This document shows, piece by piece, positions 11,345 through 21,540 of a DNA stretch of 26,427 nucleotides (its first letter is position 1; the number at the start of each line of letters is the position of its first letter). The DNA comes from Entamoeba invadens IP1 (Eukaryota; Evosea; Mastigamoebida; Endamoebidae), in the NCBI RefSeq assembly GCF_000330505.1, contig NW_004443750.1:40092-66518 (forward strand), given 5' to 3'. A model generated the notes under the pieces. The model searched no databases. It was given only the letters and a program-made list of their open reading frames with translations, and was not told where the DNA came from. Made by a program: the position numbers and the translations under genes.

Positions 11345-12801
11345 GAAGAACAACGCTCAATCAGAAGTGCTCAAATCCCACGATATGAAGACAGAAATGG
11401 AAATTGGTCAGAGCAACAAGATGAGTATTTTGTGAGAATTGAAGAACTTATTGTAAATGGTCGGTTAACCATGCCAGTTGAGTCTGACTTACAACATTTG
11501 GAAACACATTCAACAACCACTCTAATTGATATTAATATGACTTCAGATGACGAATGTAAAACACTCACTGGGTTCACAAAAAACGAATTTGAAAAAAAAT
11601 TTTCTTTGTGTTGTGCAACTTGTAAATTAGATTTGTATTTGGATGAAAACAAAATTAATAAACTTTGTTATTCAAATCCAGTAATGTCTGTATCGGTTCT
11701 GTCAGTAAATAAAAATTGTATATTTACTTTATATGAACTTTTTTTAATAATGATAACTTTTCTCCATAAGGGGTGCGACTACAAAACTCTATTTTATTTA
11801 TTGAAAGTCAACCAAATTATTCTCACTTCTCAACGTTATCAAAATGAGACTGAATTTCATTTTATTAAAAGAGTCGGCGATAGAAACAGAAAGGAAATGT
11901 CGAGAGCAGTGTGGAGAGCAGTAGACTTGTTCAAAAAATGTGCCGTAGAAAATTTGATTATTTAGGTCGGTAAATGTGAGGCGATGAGAATACCATTTAG
12001 TAAATTCAGGGATCCAGTTATTATTGAACACCTTAAAGGTTTAGATAAGTGTTATACTGCCATTGATATAAGAGACCACGCTGTAACAAATAAACGCAAA
12101 ATTGTGTGTGGTAGAGAATACACAAACGCTGTATTTTTTTATCCAAAATTAAATTGTTCAGCGATAAAAACAAGTGTAAGTGTCAATTACTTTGGACTAA
12201 CTTGTGGAATTACCACTTCAATTCCTGGATCATATCACGATTTTAGAATTTTCGGGTTATATGAGTGGGACCAATATATCAGAGAGGGAAAACTGTTTTT
12301 GGGTGATACTGGATACCGAGGTGCTAAAAATGGTATTACAACTTGGCCCTACCCTTCTGAGCCAAGACGCCACGCATTGACAAAGCTTAGAAACTCTTTG
12401 GTTAGCAATTGTAGACTCATTGTGGAAAATTCATTTGGAAGGCTCACTCTGTTATTCGAAGTCGCAAAAAATGGAAATACTCTCTCGATAAATACGCAGA
12501 CATTCTTTTGTTGTGTCATGCTTTTAATAATTATCACATCATGGTACATCCTATGTGGAATCTTCACTTCTTTTTATTGAACCCATCACTTTTGAATAAC
12601 AAAATAATAATCAGAATTCCTCAAGCAGCCAGAAGGATTATTGAAAATTTCCAAATGAATGGTGGGACAATGTCAAACGCAGATGGTTTACATTTTGAAC
12701 AAAATGAAAATGCAACAGCTGTTTTCGAAGAGGTCATGGATGTTTTGGATGATCAAAATTATGCAAATATGCCTGAAAATATACGTCGATTGCAACTTTA
12801 A
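11345..12801 (+). pseudogene. DDE_Tnp_4-type transposase, broken by a stop and a frameshift
   Basis: The sequence reads from the gap edge in one frame to TAG 11963-11965, continues in the same frame from 11966 to about 12444, then shifts by one base and runs on to TAA at 12799-12801. The first part has a helix-turn-helix-like stretch (YELFLIMITFLHKGCDYKTL) as expected before a DDE_Tnp_4 domain. Counting from Met 11984, putative catalytic residues are Asp28 (AIDIRD), Asp108 (LGDTGY) and Glu148 (IVENSFGR), with 39 residues between the last two; PGSYHDFR is another family hallmark. After the shift, SRKKWKYSLDKYADILLLCH and FNNYH match the usual C-terminal helix. One missing base near 12441-12445 explains the shift. 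The superfamily is well supported; activity of this copy is unlikely unless the lesions are sequencing errors. Confidence 0.82.
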
Positions 12802-12843
12802 ACTTTCTTTTATGGTTTTAATTAAAAAACATCTAAATATTTG

Positions 12844-13210
12844 GTTTTCATTAAAGACTGAAAATGTAGGATTTTTTTATATCAAAAAATATTGATTTTA
12901 CTTCAAAATGACCAATAAAAATATTCATTTTAATTGTTGAAACTATTTGTTTATAATATATTTTATAATAATATGGCGTTTGTTTCTGAATATAATTTAT
13001 TTTTAAAAATAAATATATTTCTGTCTAATAAAACTATTGGTAAAATTATAGTACATTATCTAGTTTTCGCAACCCTGCGGACACGAAAATAATAGAAAGG
13101 ACATCTTATACACAGTAAGGACGTCCTTTATAGCGGGAGGACGTCCCTAAACCACAAAGGACGTCCTTCGGCCTATATTCCCGTCTTTCGTCCCCATGTC
13201 CGTCCTTTCT
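12844..13210 (-). repeat. Right terminal inverted repeat (367 bp)
   Basis: Reverse complement of 9923-10289 with no mismatch or gap seen by eye. Mirror copies of the palindromes lie at 13099-13106 (variant), 13119-13126, 13139-13146 and 13159-13166. Outside 13210 the match stops (C versus the expected T). Confidence 0.92.
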
Positions 13211-13270
13211 CTTTATTTTGAAAAAAAATATATTTAAATTAAAACTCAAATAACACTAAACAAAATCATA

Positions 13271-14398
13271 AACTCCGGACACAAAGTCCGACGTATCGGA
13301 CTTTCGGATTTGTTTTTCTGCTATTTTTTAAAATTTTTATTGAAATAATTAATGAATTATGTGAAGAAAAACGGGAAATGAGCTAAATGTTATAAGCATT
13401 TATAATTCTTATATTATTTTTGATGTGTTTTTTCTTCAATTATTTTTTTGTTCATCCCACAAAAACGTTCATTAAAACATTCATTGTTTTCACAAATTAT
13501 AAATAAAGTAACTACTTTGTTTTGATATGTAAAAATATTTTTTTAGCATTAACAAAAATATGAATTTTTGATTATAATTGTTGTTAACAAAACTATAATT
13601 ATAATACATTTTATTATAATCACAATAATTGATAAAAAGTGTTCCATTTACAAATGTCATTATTGTTATATATTTCTGTCATGAAATGATCACAGAATTT
13701 GCTTTGTCTTTTCATATTATTATTAAACAAATTCTATAATAAATTAATAATGGAATGATTAAATATTATAAAAGTCAAATAAAAACAAGTGATAATTGTT
13801 AATTTTTATTATAATATAAAAAAGTATTTTTTATTCCAATTAATATTTCGAATCACCTATATTTCATCTATAAAAACAAAATTAATCAATTATAATATAT
13901 TTTACATTTTTATAATTAATATTTTACTATTTTCAACATAAAGAAAATAAAAATTTTTTGTTACTTGTGGTGTTTTAATTAATTTCATGTGTTTCCATAT
14001 AAAATTTTGATACACTTTTTAGTTTAATTAAATAATAAAAATATAATTAAGTCGTGTTTTTCGTTGTTATCGTAAAAATCAACGAATTGAAAAAAAAAAT
14101 AATTTTATTTTCATTTTTTTAAATGTTATAATATTGATTAAATTTGCGATTATTGTATAAAATTTGGGTATGAAATTAATTTTTCGTGTTTTATAAACCA
14201 AAATATTCCATGATTTTGAAATAAGGAAATTGTAGTGTAAGTAGAAAATTAAAAATCAAAAAATAAGACGCAAAAAATCGAAATAAGGGAAAATAATGAT
14301 AAGTAAAACAGGTATAAATTTCGACAAAATATATTAATATCCCGAAAAACAAAAGAAAAAAATACTGTTATAACGTGTCGGACTTTATGGCCCAAGTT
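13271..14398. mobile_element. Possible MITE with short TIRs and TA flanks
   Basis: Bases 13271-13292 (AACTCCGGACACAAAGTCCG and the next two) pair inversely with 14377-14398 (GTCGGACTTTATGGCCCAAG and the next two) at about 18 of 22 positions, including a perfect run of ten. Both outer ends abut TA (13269-13270 and 14399-14400), the target of Tc1/mariner-type elements. The 1.1 kb interior is AT-rich, has no coding frame and carries a second TCGGACTTT near the left end. This would suit a non-autonomous element. The ends are short and imperfect, so this is tentative. Confidence 0.35.
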
Positions 14399-14400
14399 TA

Positions 14401-15280
14401 CATTACAATTATATTTAAATTTTTCACATTTTGTTGTGTTTGTTTATAATTTTAATAACTTTAAATCGTAAGTGTATTTTTCAAAGCTTTTTAATTATTT
14501 GAGACTTTGATATTATAACGAAATAAAACGTGTTAAATTTATGTTTACACTTTATTGAAATTGATTATTTTTGACTAAAATACTAAATAGTACTTTTTAC
14601 AATTGGTAATCTTTAGGTAGAATCATTTAATGTCCAATTTTTATGTTTGAAAATTAAACATTTATTAAATACCGTTTATTTTAAATATTCACCTGATCAT
14701 ATTTTAATTGTATAATTTCGACACACAATTTAACACATGTATTTTTCAATTGACATGTTTATTTGTGATACAACTTTTCTTGATAACATTCATCTATTAA
14801 AAAGAAAAAAACCATAAGCGAAAAAAACAATATTTAGAACAAGAAAACGAATATCGTTAAAAATAACTTGAAAAATACCAATAACTTTTTGAATAAAAAT
14901 AAAAACTGTAAGGACTAAAATACATCAGCTTATTTAAGTTTTAATTACTTAAGTGTATATTCACATTTTATTACAATTTATATTTTATTAAACAAAATAA
15001 CAAGTATTGAAACAAATGAATAGATTTGATACATTATATCTCCGTTTAAAAATCCATTCAAAAAATCACCAATTGTTAATCGCAAAATACCAATTATACA
15101 ATCTGACAATACAACAAAACATTACAACAAAAAAATTTCATAAATATAAACAATCAAATCAATTAATTTAAAGAACTATAACAAACTAAACACAAAACGA
15201 CTCACAAAATAGATTGATTTGTTATATCAATGTTTTGACAATAAAAGTCCATTTTCTAAATATCTTATCATTCACTTCAC
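14401..15280. other. AT-rich intergenic region
   Basis: About 880 bases of very AT-rich sequence before the hybrid cluster protein pseudogene. No coding-like frame, RNA gene or clear repeat was seen. I could not pick out a convincing GTATTTAAA-like element next to 15281. Confidence 0.5.
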
Positions 15281-15984
15281 ATGAAAAAGATGTTTTGCAA
15301 CCAATGCGAACAAACAGCCCGAGGCACTGGATGTACTGTATGTGGTGTCTGTAGTAAAGAAGCAGTTGTAGCCAACACCATGGATGTATTAATATACACT
15401 CTTCGCCAGAACGCATTAGTAGCTCTAAAAGCTCGAGAGGAAGGTATCATCGATGATAGCTATGACATTCTTACATCAAATCTTCTTTTTCCACTTTAAC
15501 GAATGTAAACTTCGATGAAAAGCGTCTAGTCGAATACACGAAAGAGGCAATAGAAGCTCGTAAGAACTTAATATCCAAAATGAAGCCACAAGCATCACGA
15601 AATGAATTAGAGTCTGCTAGGGAGATTGAAGACTGCGAAAAGTACATCAAAGAGAATTTGGACAAAAAGCACTCCAATCAACTGAATGACGACAAAGACA
15701 TTCAAAGTTTGATGCAAGCGATTTTATTTGGGTTAAAGGGGGTCTGTACGTATATCTCACACGCCTATTTATTAGGCGAGAAGAACACTGAAATCAACAC
15801 TTTCATACACCAAGCCTTGGCTGCTGGCTTTGATAACAAAGAACGTGACTTAAAAGCTTGGATTGACTTAGTGAAAGAGACTGGAAAATGGAATTTCGAG
15901 ACTTTGAAACTGTTAGATAAAGCCAATTGCACTTTAGGCAATCCAACACCAAACTTAGTTAAAGCTAAATCAAAAGAGTTATAA
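15281..15984 (+). pseudogene. hcp: Hybrid cluster protein (prismane / hydroxylamine reductase), frameshifted and truncated
   Basis: The N-terminus MFCNQCEQTARGTGCTVCGV is diagnostic for hybrid cluster protein. Cys6, Cys9, Cys18 and Cys24 fit the usual ligands of the first Fe-S cluster, with one extra Cys at 21. The frame ends early at TAA 15497-15499; one more T in the T5 run at 15486-15490 restores the conserved STLTNVNFD. The second frame runs to 15984 and reaches the conserved LGNPTPN. Family members are about 540-550 residues; here only about 234 are encoded. Everything after, including the hybrid-cluster ligands known from the Desulfovibrio enzyme (His244 to Glu493), is missing and not found downstream. 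HCP in Entamoeba is regarded as bacterially derived, with NO or hydroxylamine reduction as proposed role. This copy cannot be functional. Confidence 0.9.
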
Positions 15985-16059
15985 TAATTATTCCTTTTTT
16001 CAAACATTTTTAACTGTGTGCATCAACACATGGTAAAAAGAACTCACTAACAACAATAT

Positions 16060-16209
16060 ATGTTTATGTTGGTATCTATTTTAATGACTATATCTTGGTA
16101 CATTTTATTAAACAACACTTTTAATAGGTGTTTCCAAAATAATTATTGCCGAAGATGTGGTATTATAAAGTACGAATTTGTAAGAGAAAAAGAACCTTTT
16201 GGTTATTAA
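16060..16209 (+). CDS. Small hypothetical ORF, membrane segment plus CxxC
   Basis: A 49-codon frame with its own ATG and a stop codon close upstream. It begins with a hydrophobic stretch (MFMLVSILMTISWYILL), followed by a Cys-containing polar tail with YCRRCG. The composition is less AT-rich than its surroundings. It could be a tiny membrane protein, a relic of a zinc-binding membrane protein, or chance. I do not recognise a family. Confidence 0.22.
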   Translation: MFMLVSILMTISWYILLNNTFNRCFQNNYCRRCGIIKYEFVREKEPFGY

Positions 16210-16768
16210 ATAATGACGTAGGTAATGAGCATTGTGATTTTAGAAACCTTTGACTTTCAACGTTTTTAATAAACATGCTAATTATTTCTTTTCAAACTTG
16301 TTTATGATAATACTTATGTTTGTATGTGAATGACTAAAAATATTCAAACTTTTACGTTGTTGTGTACGCATAGCCATTTATACGTCATTTTAAATGTAAA
16401 AATTTATTAACATTTATAACATGTAATTTTTTTGCAAAATAAACACATGTTATGTTATTCAACATTTTTTTTATTTTTCTTTAATCTTTAAAATGTTTTA
16501 ATTTGAACAAAAACAGTATTCTTTTACATAAAAAATATTTTTAAATAACAAATGTTGGACTTTTTAAAAATGTAAGGTTCATTTGTATTAAAAACAATAT
16601 GATAAAACTAATCAATATTAATATAACTATATAATTAATAATATAAACAAATGGTTGAAATGATCTATGTCAAACGTTTGAACTACTTAATTGTAGTCAT
16701 AATGCTATTATATTCAATGATTTGTTAATTTAAATATAATAAAGATAAAATCAATTATTTGATTGTTT
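16210..16768. other. AT-rich intergenic region
   Basis: AT-rich DNA between the small ORF and the 3' end of the minus-strand surface protein gene. Nothing coding or structured is supported here. Confidence 0.5.
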
Positions 16769-19700
16769 TTAAAAAAGAAGCACTACCGTGCAGAGTAATG
16801 CAAACAACATGGATGTACCAAAAGCGCTTCCAAAAGAACACCCAATACATTCCAAGTCTCCTTGTTTGCAAGCACCATATTCATATCCATTTTTTGTACA
16901 TTCACTACATACTTTTATATTTTCATAATATCCTTCAGGGCATGAAGATTTTCAGTATCCACTAAACAAAAATTTTCCCAACACACATTCCTTGCAATAA
17001 AATCTATCACAAACTGCACAATTAATATCATCACATTTTATACAACTTACATTATTGAAACTAAAATAACCACTCTCGCATGTATCCACACAAGTTAAAT
17101 CTTTTCCTACTAATTTAGGAGATTCGCATTTATCATACTTTTCTTTTCCTAGGCTGCATTTTAAACACTTTTTATCTTCACAGTGTTCGCACGTTAATCT
17201 GTCTTCGCTAAGACCGTATTTGTCTTCACAAGTGAAACATAAATAATTATCACAATCCAAACAATTATCAACACATTTTGTACAAACACCATAAATATTT
17301 AAATAACCAATTGGACAATCTCTTTCGCATAAATATGGAGGATCTGGTTGGGTGTAATAATTGAGTTCACATTTGGTGCACCGTTGTGATGTGCAGGTTT
17401 GACAATTTGGGAACTCTTTGTTACACATTAAGCACGTTTGCGACTTTTCTGTAACGTTCACAAAGTGTGTGGTCAAGTCGCATTGATTTCCACATACATT
17501 TCTTTCTCTCTTGTAGTAGTAATTGTCTTGGCATTCAACACATGTCTCCTCTGTAGATATTTCACATGTTTTACAATAATAATCAGAACATCTCTTGCAT
17601 GTCCAATTTGGTGTTGTGTCTTTAATTGCTCCATAATTATCTCCACATGTTTTTGAACATGTTTTGTTTTCAAGAATGTAAGTGTTTGAATCACAAACAT
17701 CGCATGCGTATTTACCAGATTCTTGACAATCACTACAAAGTGATGGACATTCTTCACAAACCCCATCACCCTTTCTATGTTTTTCTGGACAAGTATCTCC
17801 ACATGTACCATCTTCTTGAACGTATTGGTTATTACCACATTTGACGCATTTTGTTTCGGATTTACATGTTATACAATTTTCGATAACAGAACATTTCTTA
17901 CATTTGGCTATTTCATTTTCTGTGGTTTTATAATACCCATCATCACACCGACTTTGACACCCCTGTGGCATATTTTCATCATATAAAAAGTAATTTAATT
18001 CACATTTTGAACAGAATTCTCCTTGAATTCCTGAACATGAAATACAATTTTTGCTACATTTAACACACATTTTAGGTTCGGTGTCTGACCCCTCAACCAC
18101 GTAGTATCCATCAGCACAACTTGTAACACATTCTTTGGTGTCAGAAACTAAAAAGTAACCAAGTTCGCATATTTTACACATTTGAGTTTCTCCGTTTAAT
18201 TTTTGGGCATCACAATTCTCACAATTTGGAGTGCATTTCACACATTTTTTTGTTTTCACTGTCTTTACCATAGTTTAATGGACATTTTGAAACACATTCA
18301 TTGGTTTCTTCTAATAAATAATACAAAGCATTACATTCTAAACAAGTGTTGTTTGAAGTGCATTTTTTACAATCCTTTAAAATATCCATACATCTTTGGC
18401 AAACTTGTTGCCCATTAATATCAACATAATAATCATAACCCTTTTGAACATTACAAGAAGATTCACACTTACCACTTGTTGTCACAATATTTGGGGGCAT
18501 ACAAAATGTACACTTGGTGCTTTTATATGCAAAATACGTATTTGGATCCATTATTTCCTTTTCACTACATTGCAAACAATTTGAAATATGACATTTTTTG
18601 CACGTTCTGCCGTCACCCATAAAATAATAACCTAACGTTGTGTAACACATATCAGTGCATGTTTGACTGGTGTAATTAAACACTTTTTTTCCAGCCACGT
18701 TGCATCTGTCACAAGCATAACCACTACAGAAATAGTCTAAACATGTTTGATCTTTCCAATTACAAGAAGAGGTATATATATTGCATTCATCACCACATCC
18801 ATCATAAGTGAAATAATAATTTTCACAAGCAACACAAGTACTGGTATTGAAATCATATCTTTGGTCTTTATTACAACTCAATTTTGTTGCAGTCAAAGTT
18901 AAGAATTTGAGATTTGCTGGAGAGTAATTTTTATTTACATATACTTTCATAGCAGAATTCAAACTGATTCCGCCTAAAACACCCGTAGGGGCTTTTACAC
19001 CATGATAAAACAGTTCGGTAATATACTGCAAATTATCTTGGAAAGTAATTACATTTCCAAGATGAAGCTTAGTCAATTTTACACAATCTTTCAATGCGTT
19101 TTTCCCAAGACGGTTAACTTCTTCTGAAAGTGATATTCTTTCGAGTAATATATCTCCAGCAAACATTTCTTCGGATATGGTAGGGCACCCACTCATGTTA
19201 AAGTGCTTAAGATTGGTCATATTAGAAAATGCACCCTTTCCGATGTACATATTCGAGTTTTTATAAAGTGTAAAAGTCTCCAATTGAGTACCACTGAAAG
19301 CATATTCATCAACTATTGAAAGATGCATATAAATATAAGGAACTCCTATTGAATATTTGATCGTTTGAAGTCCACTGTTTCTAAAAGCATTCTTTCTAAT
19401 TGTATAAGGAAAATATTTATAAAATGTGATTTGTTGGAGAGAAGTAAGCCCAGCAAAAGCACTTTCATCGATTAGTTTAATACTATTCAAATTGATGGAT
19501 TTCAACTTGGTTCCAACAAATGCAAACTTTCCTATATAACCCGTTAATGAACTACCATCATACATTTTAAATATAAAGGTTTCAAGATTGGAACATCCTT
19601 CAAATGCATAATCGTCAACAGAAGTAATTTGTTCTAAAATAACCGAAGTAAAAACAGTTCGACCTTTGAAAGCACCTCGACATAATAACCCAGATTCAGT

Positions 19701-19831
19701 TATAACTAAATTTGATCGCATGTGTAGTTTCCAATTTGGTCGTAATATTTGAAACAGTTGCGAGTAGCATCTTTGATATAACACTGATCGAGTGCATAAG
19801 TTGAAACAAACAGGAGAAGAATATAAATCAT
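16769..19831 (-). pseudogene. Secreted/surface LRR plus cysteine-rich repeat protein, three lesions
   Basis: Read on the minus strand, ATG 19831-19829 starts a clear signal peptide (MIYILLLFVSTYALDQCYIK). One base is missing near 19707-19713. The next frame has about eight BspA/TpLRR units (IDESAFAGLTSLQQITF, IGKGAFSNMTNLKHFNMS) down to about 18900, then CxxC-rich furin-like repeats. One surplus base in the A7 run (18245-18251) shifts the frame inside the Cys-rich part. TGA at 16954-16952 interrupts it again, but the same frame continues 61 codons (SSCPEGYYENIKVCSECTKN) to TAA 16771-16769 and ends in a hydrophobic tail, GSAFGTSMLFALLCTVVLLF, that resembles a GPI signal or C-terminal anchor. 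It shares LRR and Cys-rich modules with the genes at 1-700 and 1712-9738. The product would be a cell-surface protein; whether the lesions are real is open. Confidence 0.8.
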
Positions 19832-20932
19832 TGAATAAAACCTTCAACGTGTTCCTTTTATTTACGAAAAAATCTATAAATGGATTTGTATTTAAAACAC
19901 GAAAATGTATAAAATTAAATGGATAAAAACAACTTTTATAAAAAATAAAAAACTTGTACTTAAAATTAAAATTTTTAACGATGTAAAGCATTTAAATTGA
20001 AATAAATTATTGTATTTTAACCTTTTCAACATTGTATTTGTCATTCCTCTTTCAATGCCTCTTTGAATGCTTAAAAAGTAAATAATAGAGGTATTGTATC
20101 AATTTGTTATCAATAAAAATACAACATAAAACACGAATATTTATAAATGTAAAAAAATATGAAAAATATCATTGTGTTGTTATTTGTATAAATTAAAATG
20201 AATCAATTTAATGTATTTAAGTCAACATTATAGAATTCTGTACATAAAAAACACCTTTTGTATGTATATTGATATACAAAGAATGTTTGTTATTACTTTA
20301 AATAAATTTAATTTACAATCTAACCGAATGAAAACCACAAAATTTGCTTCAAAAATTATTATTACTTATAATATTAAATGTTGTTTGTTTATAACTATAA
20401 AATAAAATTAATAAAAAATATATCGGAACATGGTATGCAAAGTTTTAAAATTTTAATCTATTAAATTTCGATGACCCGATTAATTTGATAGAAAGTGTGT
20501 CAATAAAAACATGGTAAATTCAGACTGTGATTTAAATTATATTGTTATTAACTAATAAATACTGGTGTTATTTTTTTGTATTTTACTAAAAACTGTAATG
20601 TGGGGTGAGTCAGCAAATAACGATTTAAAAATTTATTAAAAGAGGAATTTTATGCTTTATTTGAATTAATAGAGGTTAATTTCGGCTTTTTAAAAACCAA
20701 AACAAACAAATTAAACATTTTTTTGTAAAAATAGTTCAAAAAATAACGATTATTATTATTATTATTATATTTTTATTTTATAATAATTTAATTATGATAT
20801 ATTTTTAATTGTATAATACTTGGTTTGTTATCAAACCCTTTGAACAAACCTGAAATAGTTTGTCTATAATTGGACCAAAAGATATTTAAACTAAATTATG
20901 TCTATAAACCTTATTTATTTTTTTAATCAATT
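19832..20932. other. AT-rich region upstream of the surface protein gene
   Basis: Very AT-rich. A frame upstream of 19831 is open on the minus strand to 19991, but it reads a Phe/Asn/Lys-rich stretch typical of non-coding DNA and is better seen as promoter and leader. An ATT microsatellite of about seven units lies at 20749-20769. No other feature was seen. Confidence 0.45.
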
Positions 20933-20971
20933 TTTGTTCAAATTGTTTCTAACTTGGACAATTTGAACAAA
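20933..20971. repeat. 14-bp perfect inverted repeat (hairpin)
   Basis: TTTGTTCAAATTGT at 20933-20946 pairs perfectly with ACAATTTGAACAAA at 20958-20971 around an 11-base loop. Weaker outer arms follow (about 20885-20915 with 21000-21035), giving a nested imperfect palindrome of about 150 bases. This could be a small fold-back element or a fortuitous hairpin. Confidence 0.5.
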
Positions 20972-21259
20972 GATATCTTAAAGTGAAAAGATTTGCCTAA
21001 AAAGGATTTTATAAACATAATTATTTAAAAACCATATAACGAATAACACAACCAATAACATAAATAAGGTTACGACCATTTGACCAATCATTTTCAAACA
21101 TCTCAAAGTGAATAAATACAGTTGATTTGGTAATATATTTGAATCAAATATCTGGAAATAATTGCAAACAAACTGAGTTTATTGGCATTGTTTTTTAAGA
21201 ATTTTGTTTTAAAACACTATAACTTTGCCACGTTTTTTATATACTCGTTAAAAAAGGTA

Positions 21260-21530
21260 AAGTGACTTCCGCAAAACCATTTCACGTAGACAACTTTTAC
21301 TCGACTACAGAACTTCGAATCGATGTTTGAGTTTGTCAATAATGTTGTTCTTTTTGTTTCAGATTTTTATCGTTGTTTTCAATTTCCTTGGTAATAATTG
21401 AAGCTGTTTGTTGTCGAATTTCTTTGTTGTTGATATAACTTTATACAATAAAAAGGTTCACCCAACCGTTGTTTGTAACAGAGTTGTTTTTTGTTGTTAC
21501 ATGCTTTGTCCACAAAAAAAATAAATTGGT
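21260..21530 (-). pseudogene. Possible decayed coding sequence
   Basis: This patch is richer in GC than its surroundings. The minus strand holds several short open stretches with coding-like composition, for example ACNNKKQLCYKQRLGEPFYC and, in another frame, KEIENNDKNLKQKEQ. Stops and frame changes interrupt them. I recognise no family, and chance is a real alternative. Confidence 0.2.
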
Positions 21531-21540
21531 AAAACTGTCC

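Larger units (their letters stand above)
9923..13210 (+). mobile_element. DNA transposon with 367-bp terminal inverted repeats (DDE_Tnp_4 / PIF-Harbinger-like)
   Basis: A 3288-base element (including a 100-N gap of unknown true size) is bounded by two 367-base inverted repeats. Inside are an AT-hook ORF and a separate or continuing DDE transposase, both on the plus strand. The catalytic region has the DDE_Tnp_4 signature: PGSYHDFRIF, LFLGDTGYRG and RLIVENSFGRL. That places it in the PIF/Harbinger/IS5-like group rather than Mutator or mariner. I could not identify a convincing direct target-site duplication: no 2-3 base match lies at the TIR edges. The element lies between the TMK gene and AT-rich DNA and seems to disrupt no gene. 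The transposase is broken, so this copy is probably non-autonomous now. Confidence 0.85.

Noticed and set aside
11940..11990. Intron removing the TAG stop in the transposase
   Set aside because: No GTTTGT donor is nearby; only very short GT..TAG pairs exist. A nonsense change or sequencing error is simpler.
9923..13210. Mutator (MULE) element because of long TIRs
   Set aside because: The transposase motifs fit DDE_Tnp_4, and no 9-bp target duplication is visible.
16759..16965. Plus-strand ORF of 68 codons
   Set aside because: It lies opposite the C-terminal part of the minus-strand Cys-rich protein, whose CxxC pattern and hydrophobic tail are clear.
19832..19991. N-terminal extension of the LRR protein from ATG 19991
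   Set aside because: It reads Phe/Asn/Lys-rich sequence typical of AT-rich leader DNA, whereas ATG 19831 in the neighbouring frame gives a proper signal peptide.
20749..20769. ATT microsatellite as a CRISPR-like or regulatory array
   Set aside because: It is a simple trinucleotide run in AT-rich DNA with no spacers.
21328..21362. GTTTGT...TTTCAG looking like an amoebic intron
   Set aside because: About 32 bases is shorter than usual amoebic introns and no convincing exon flanks it.
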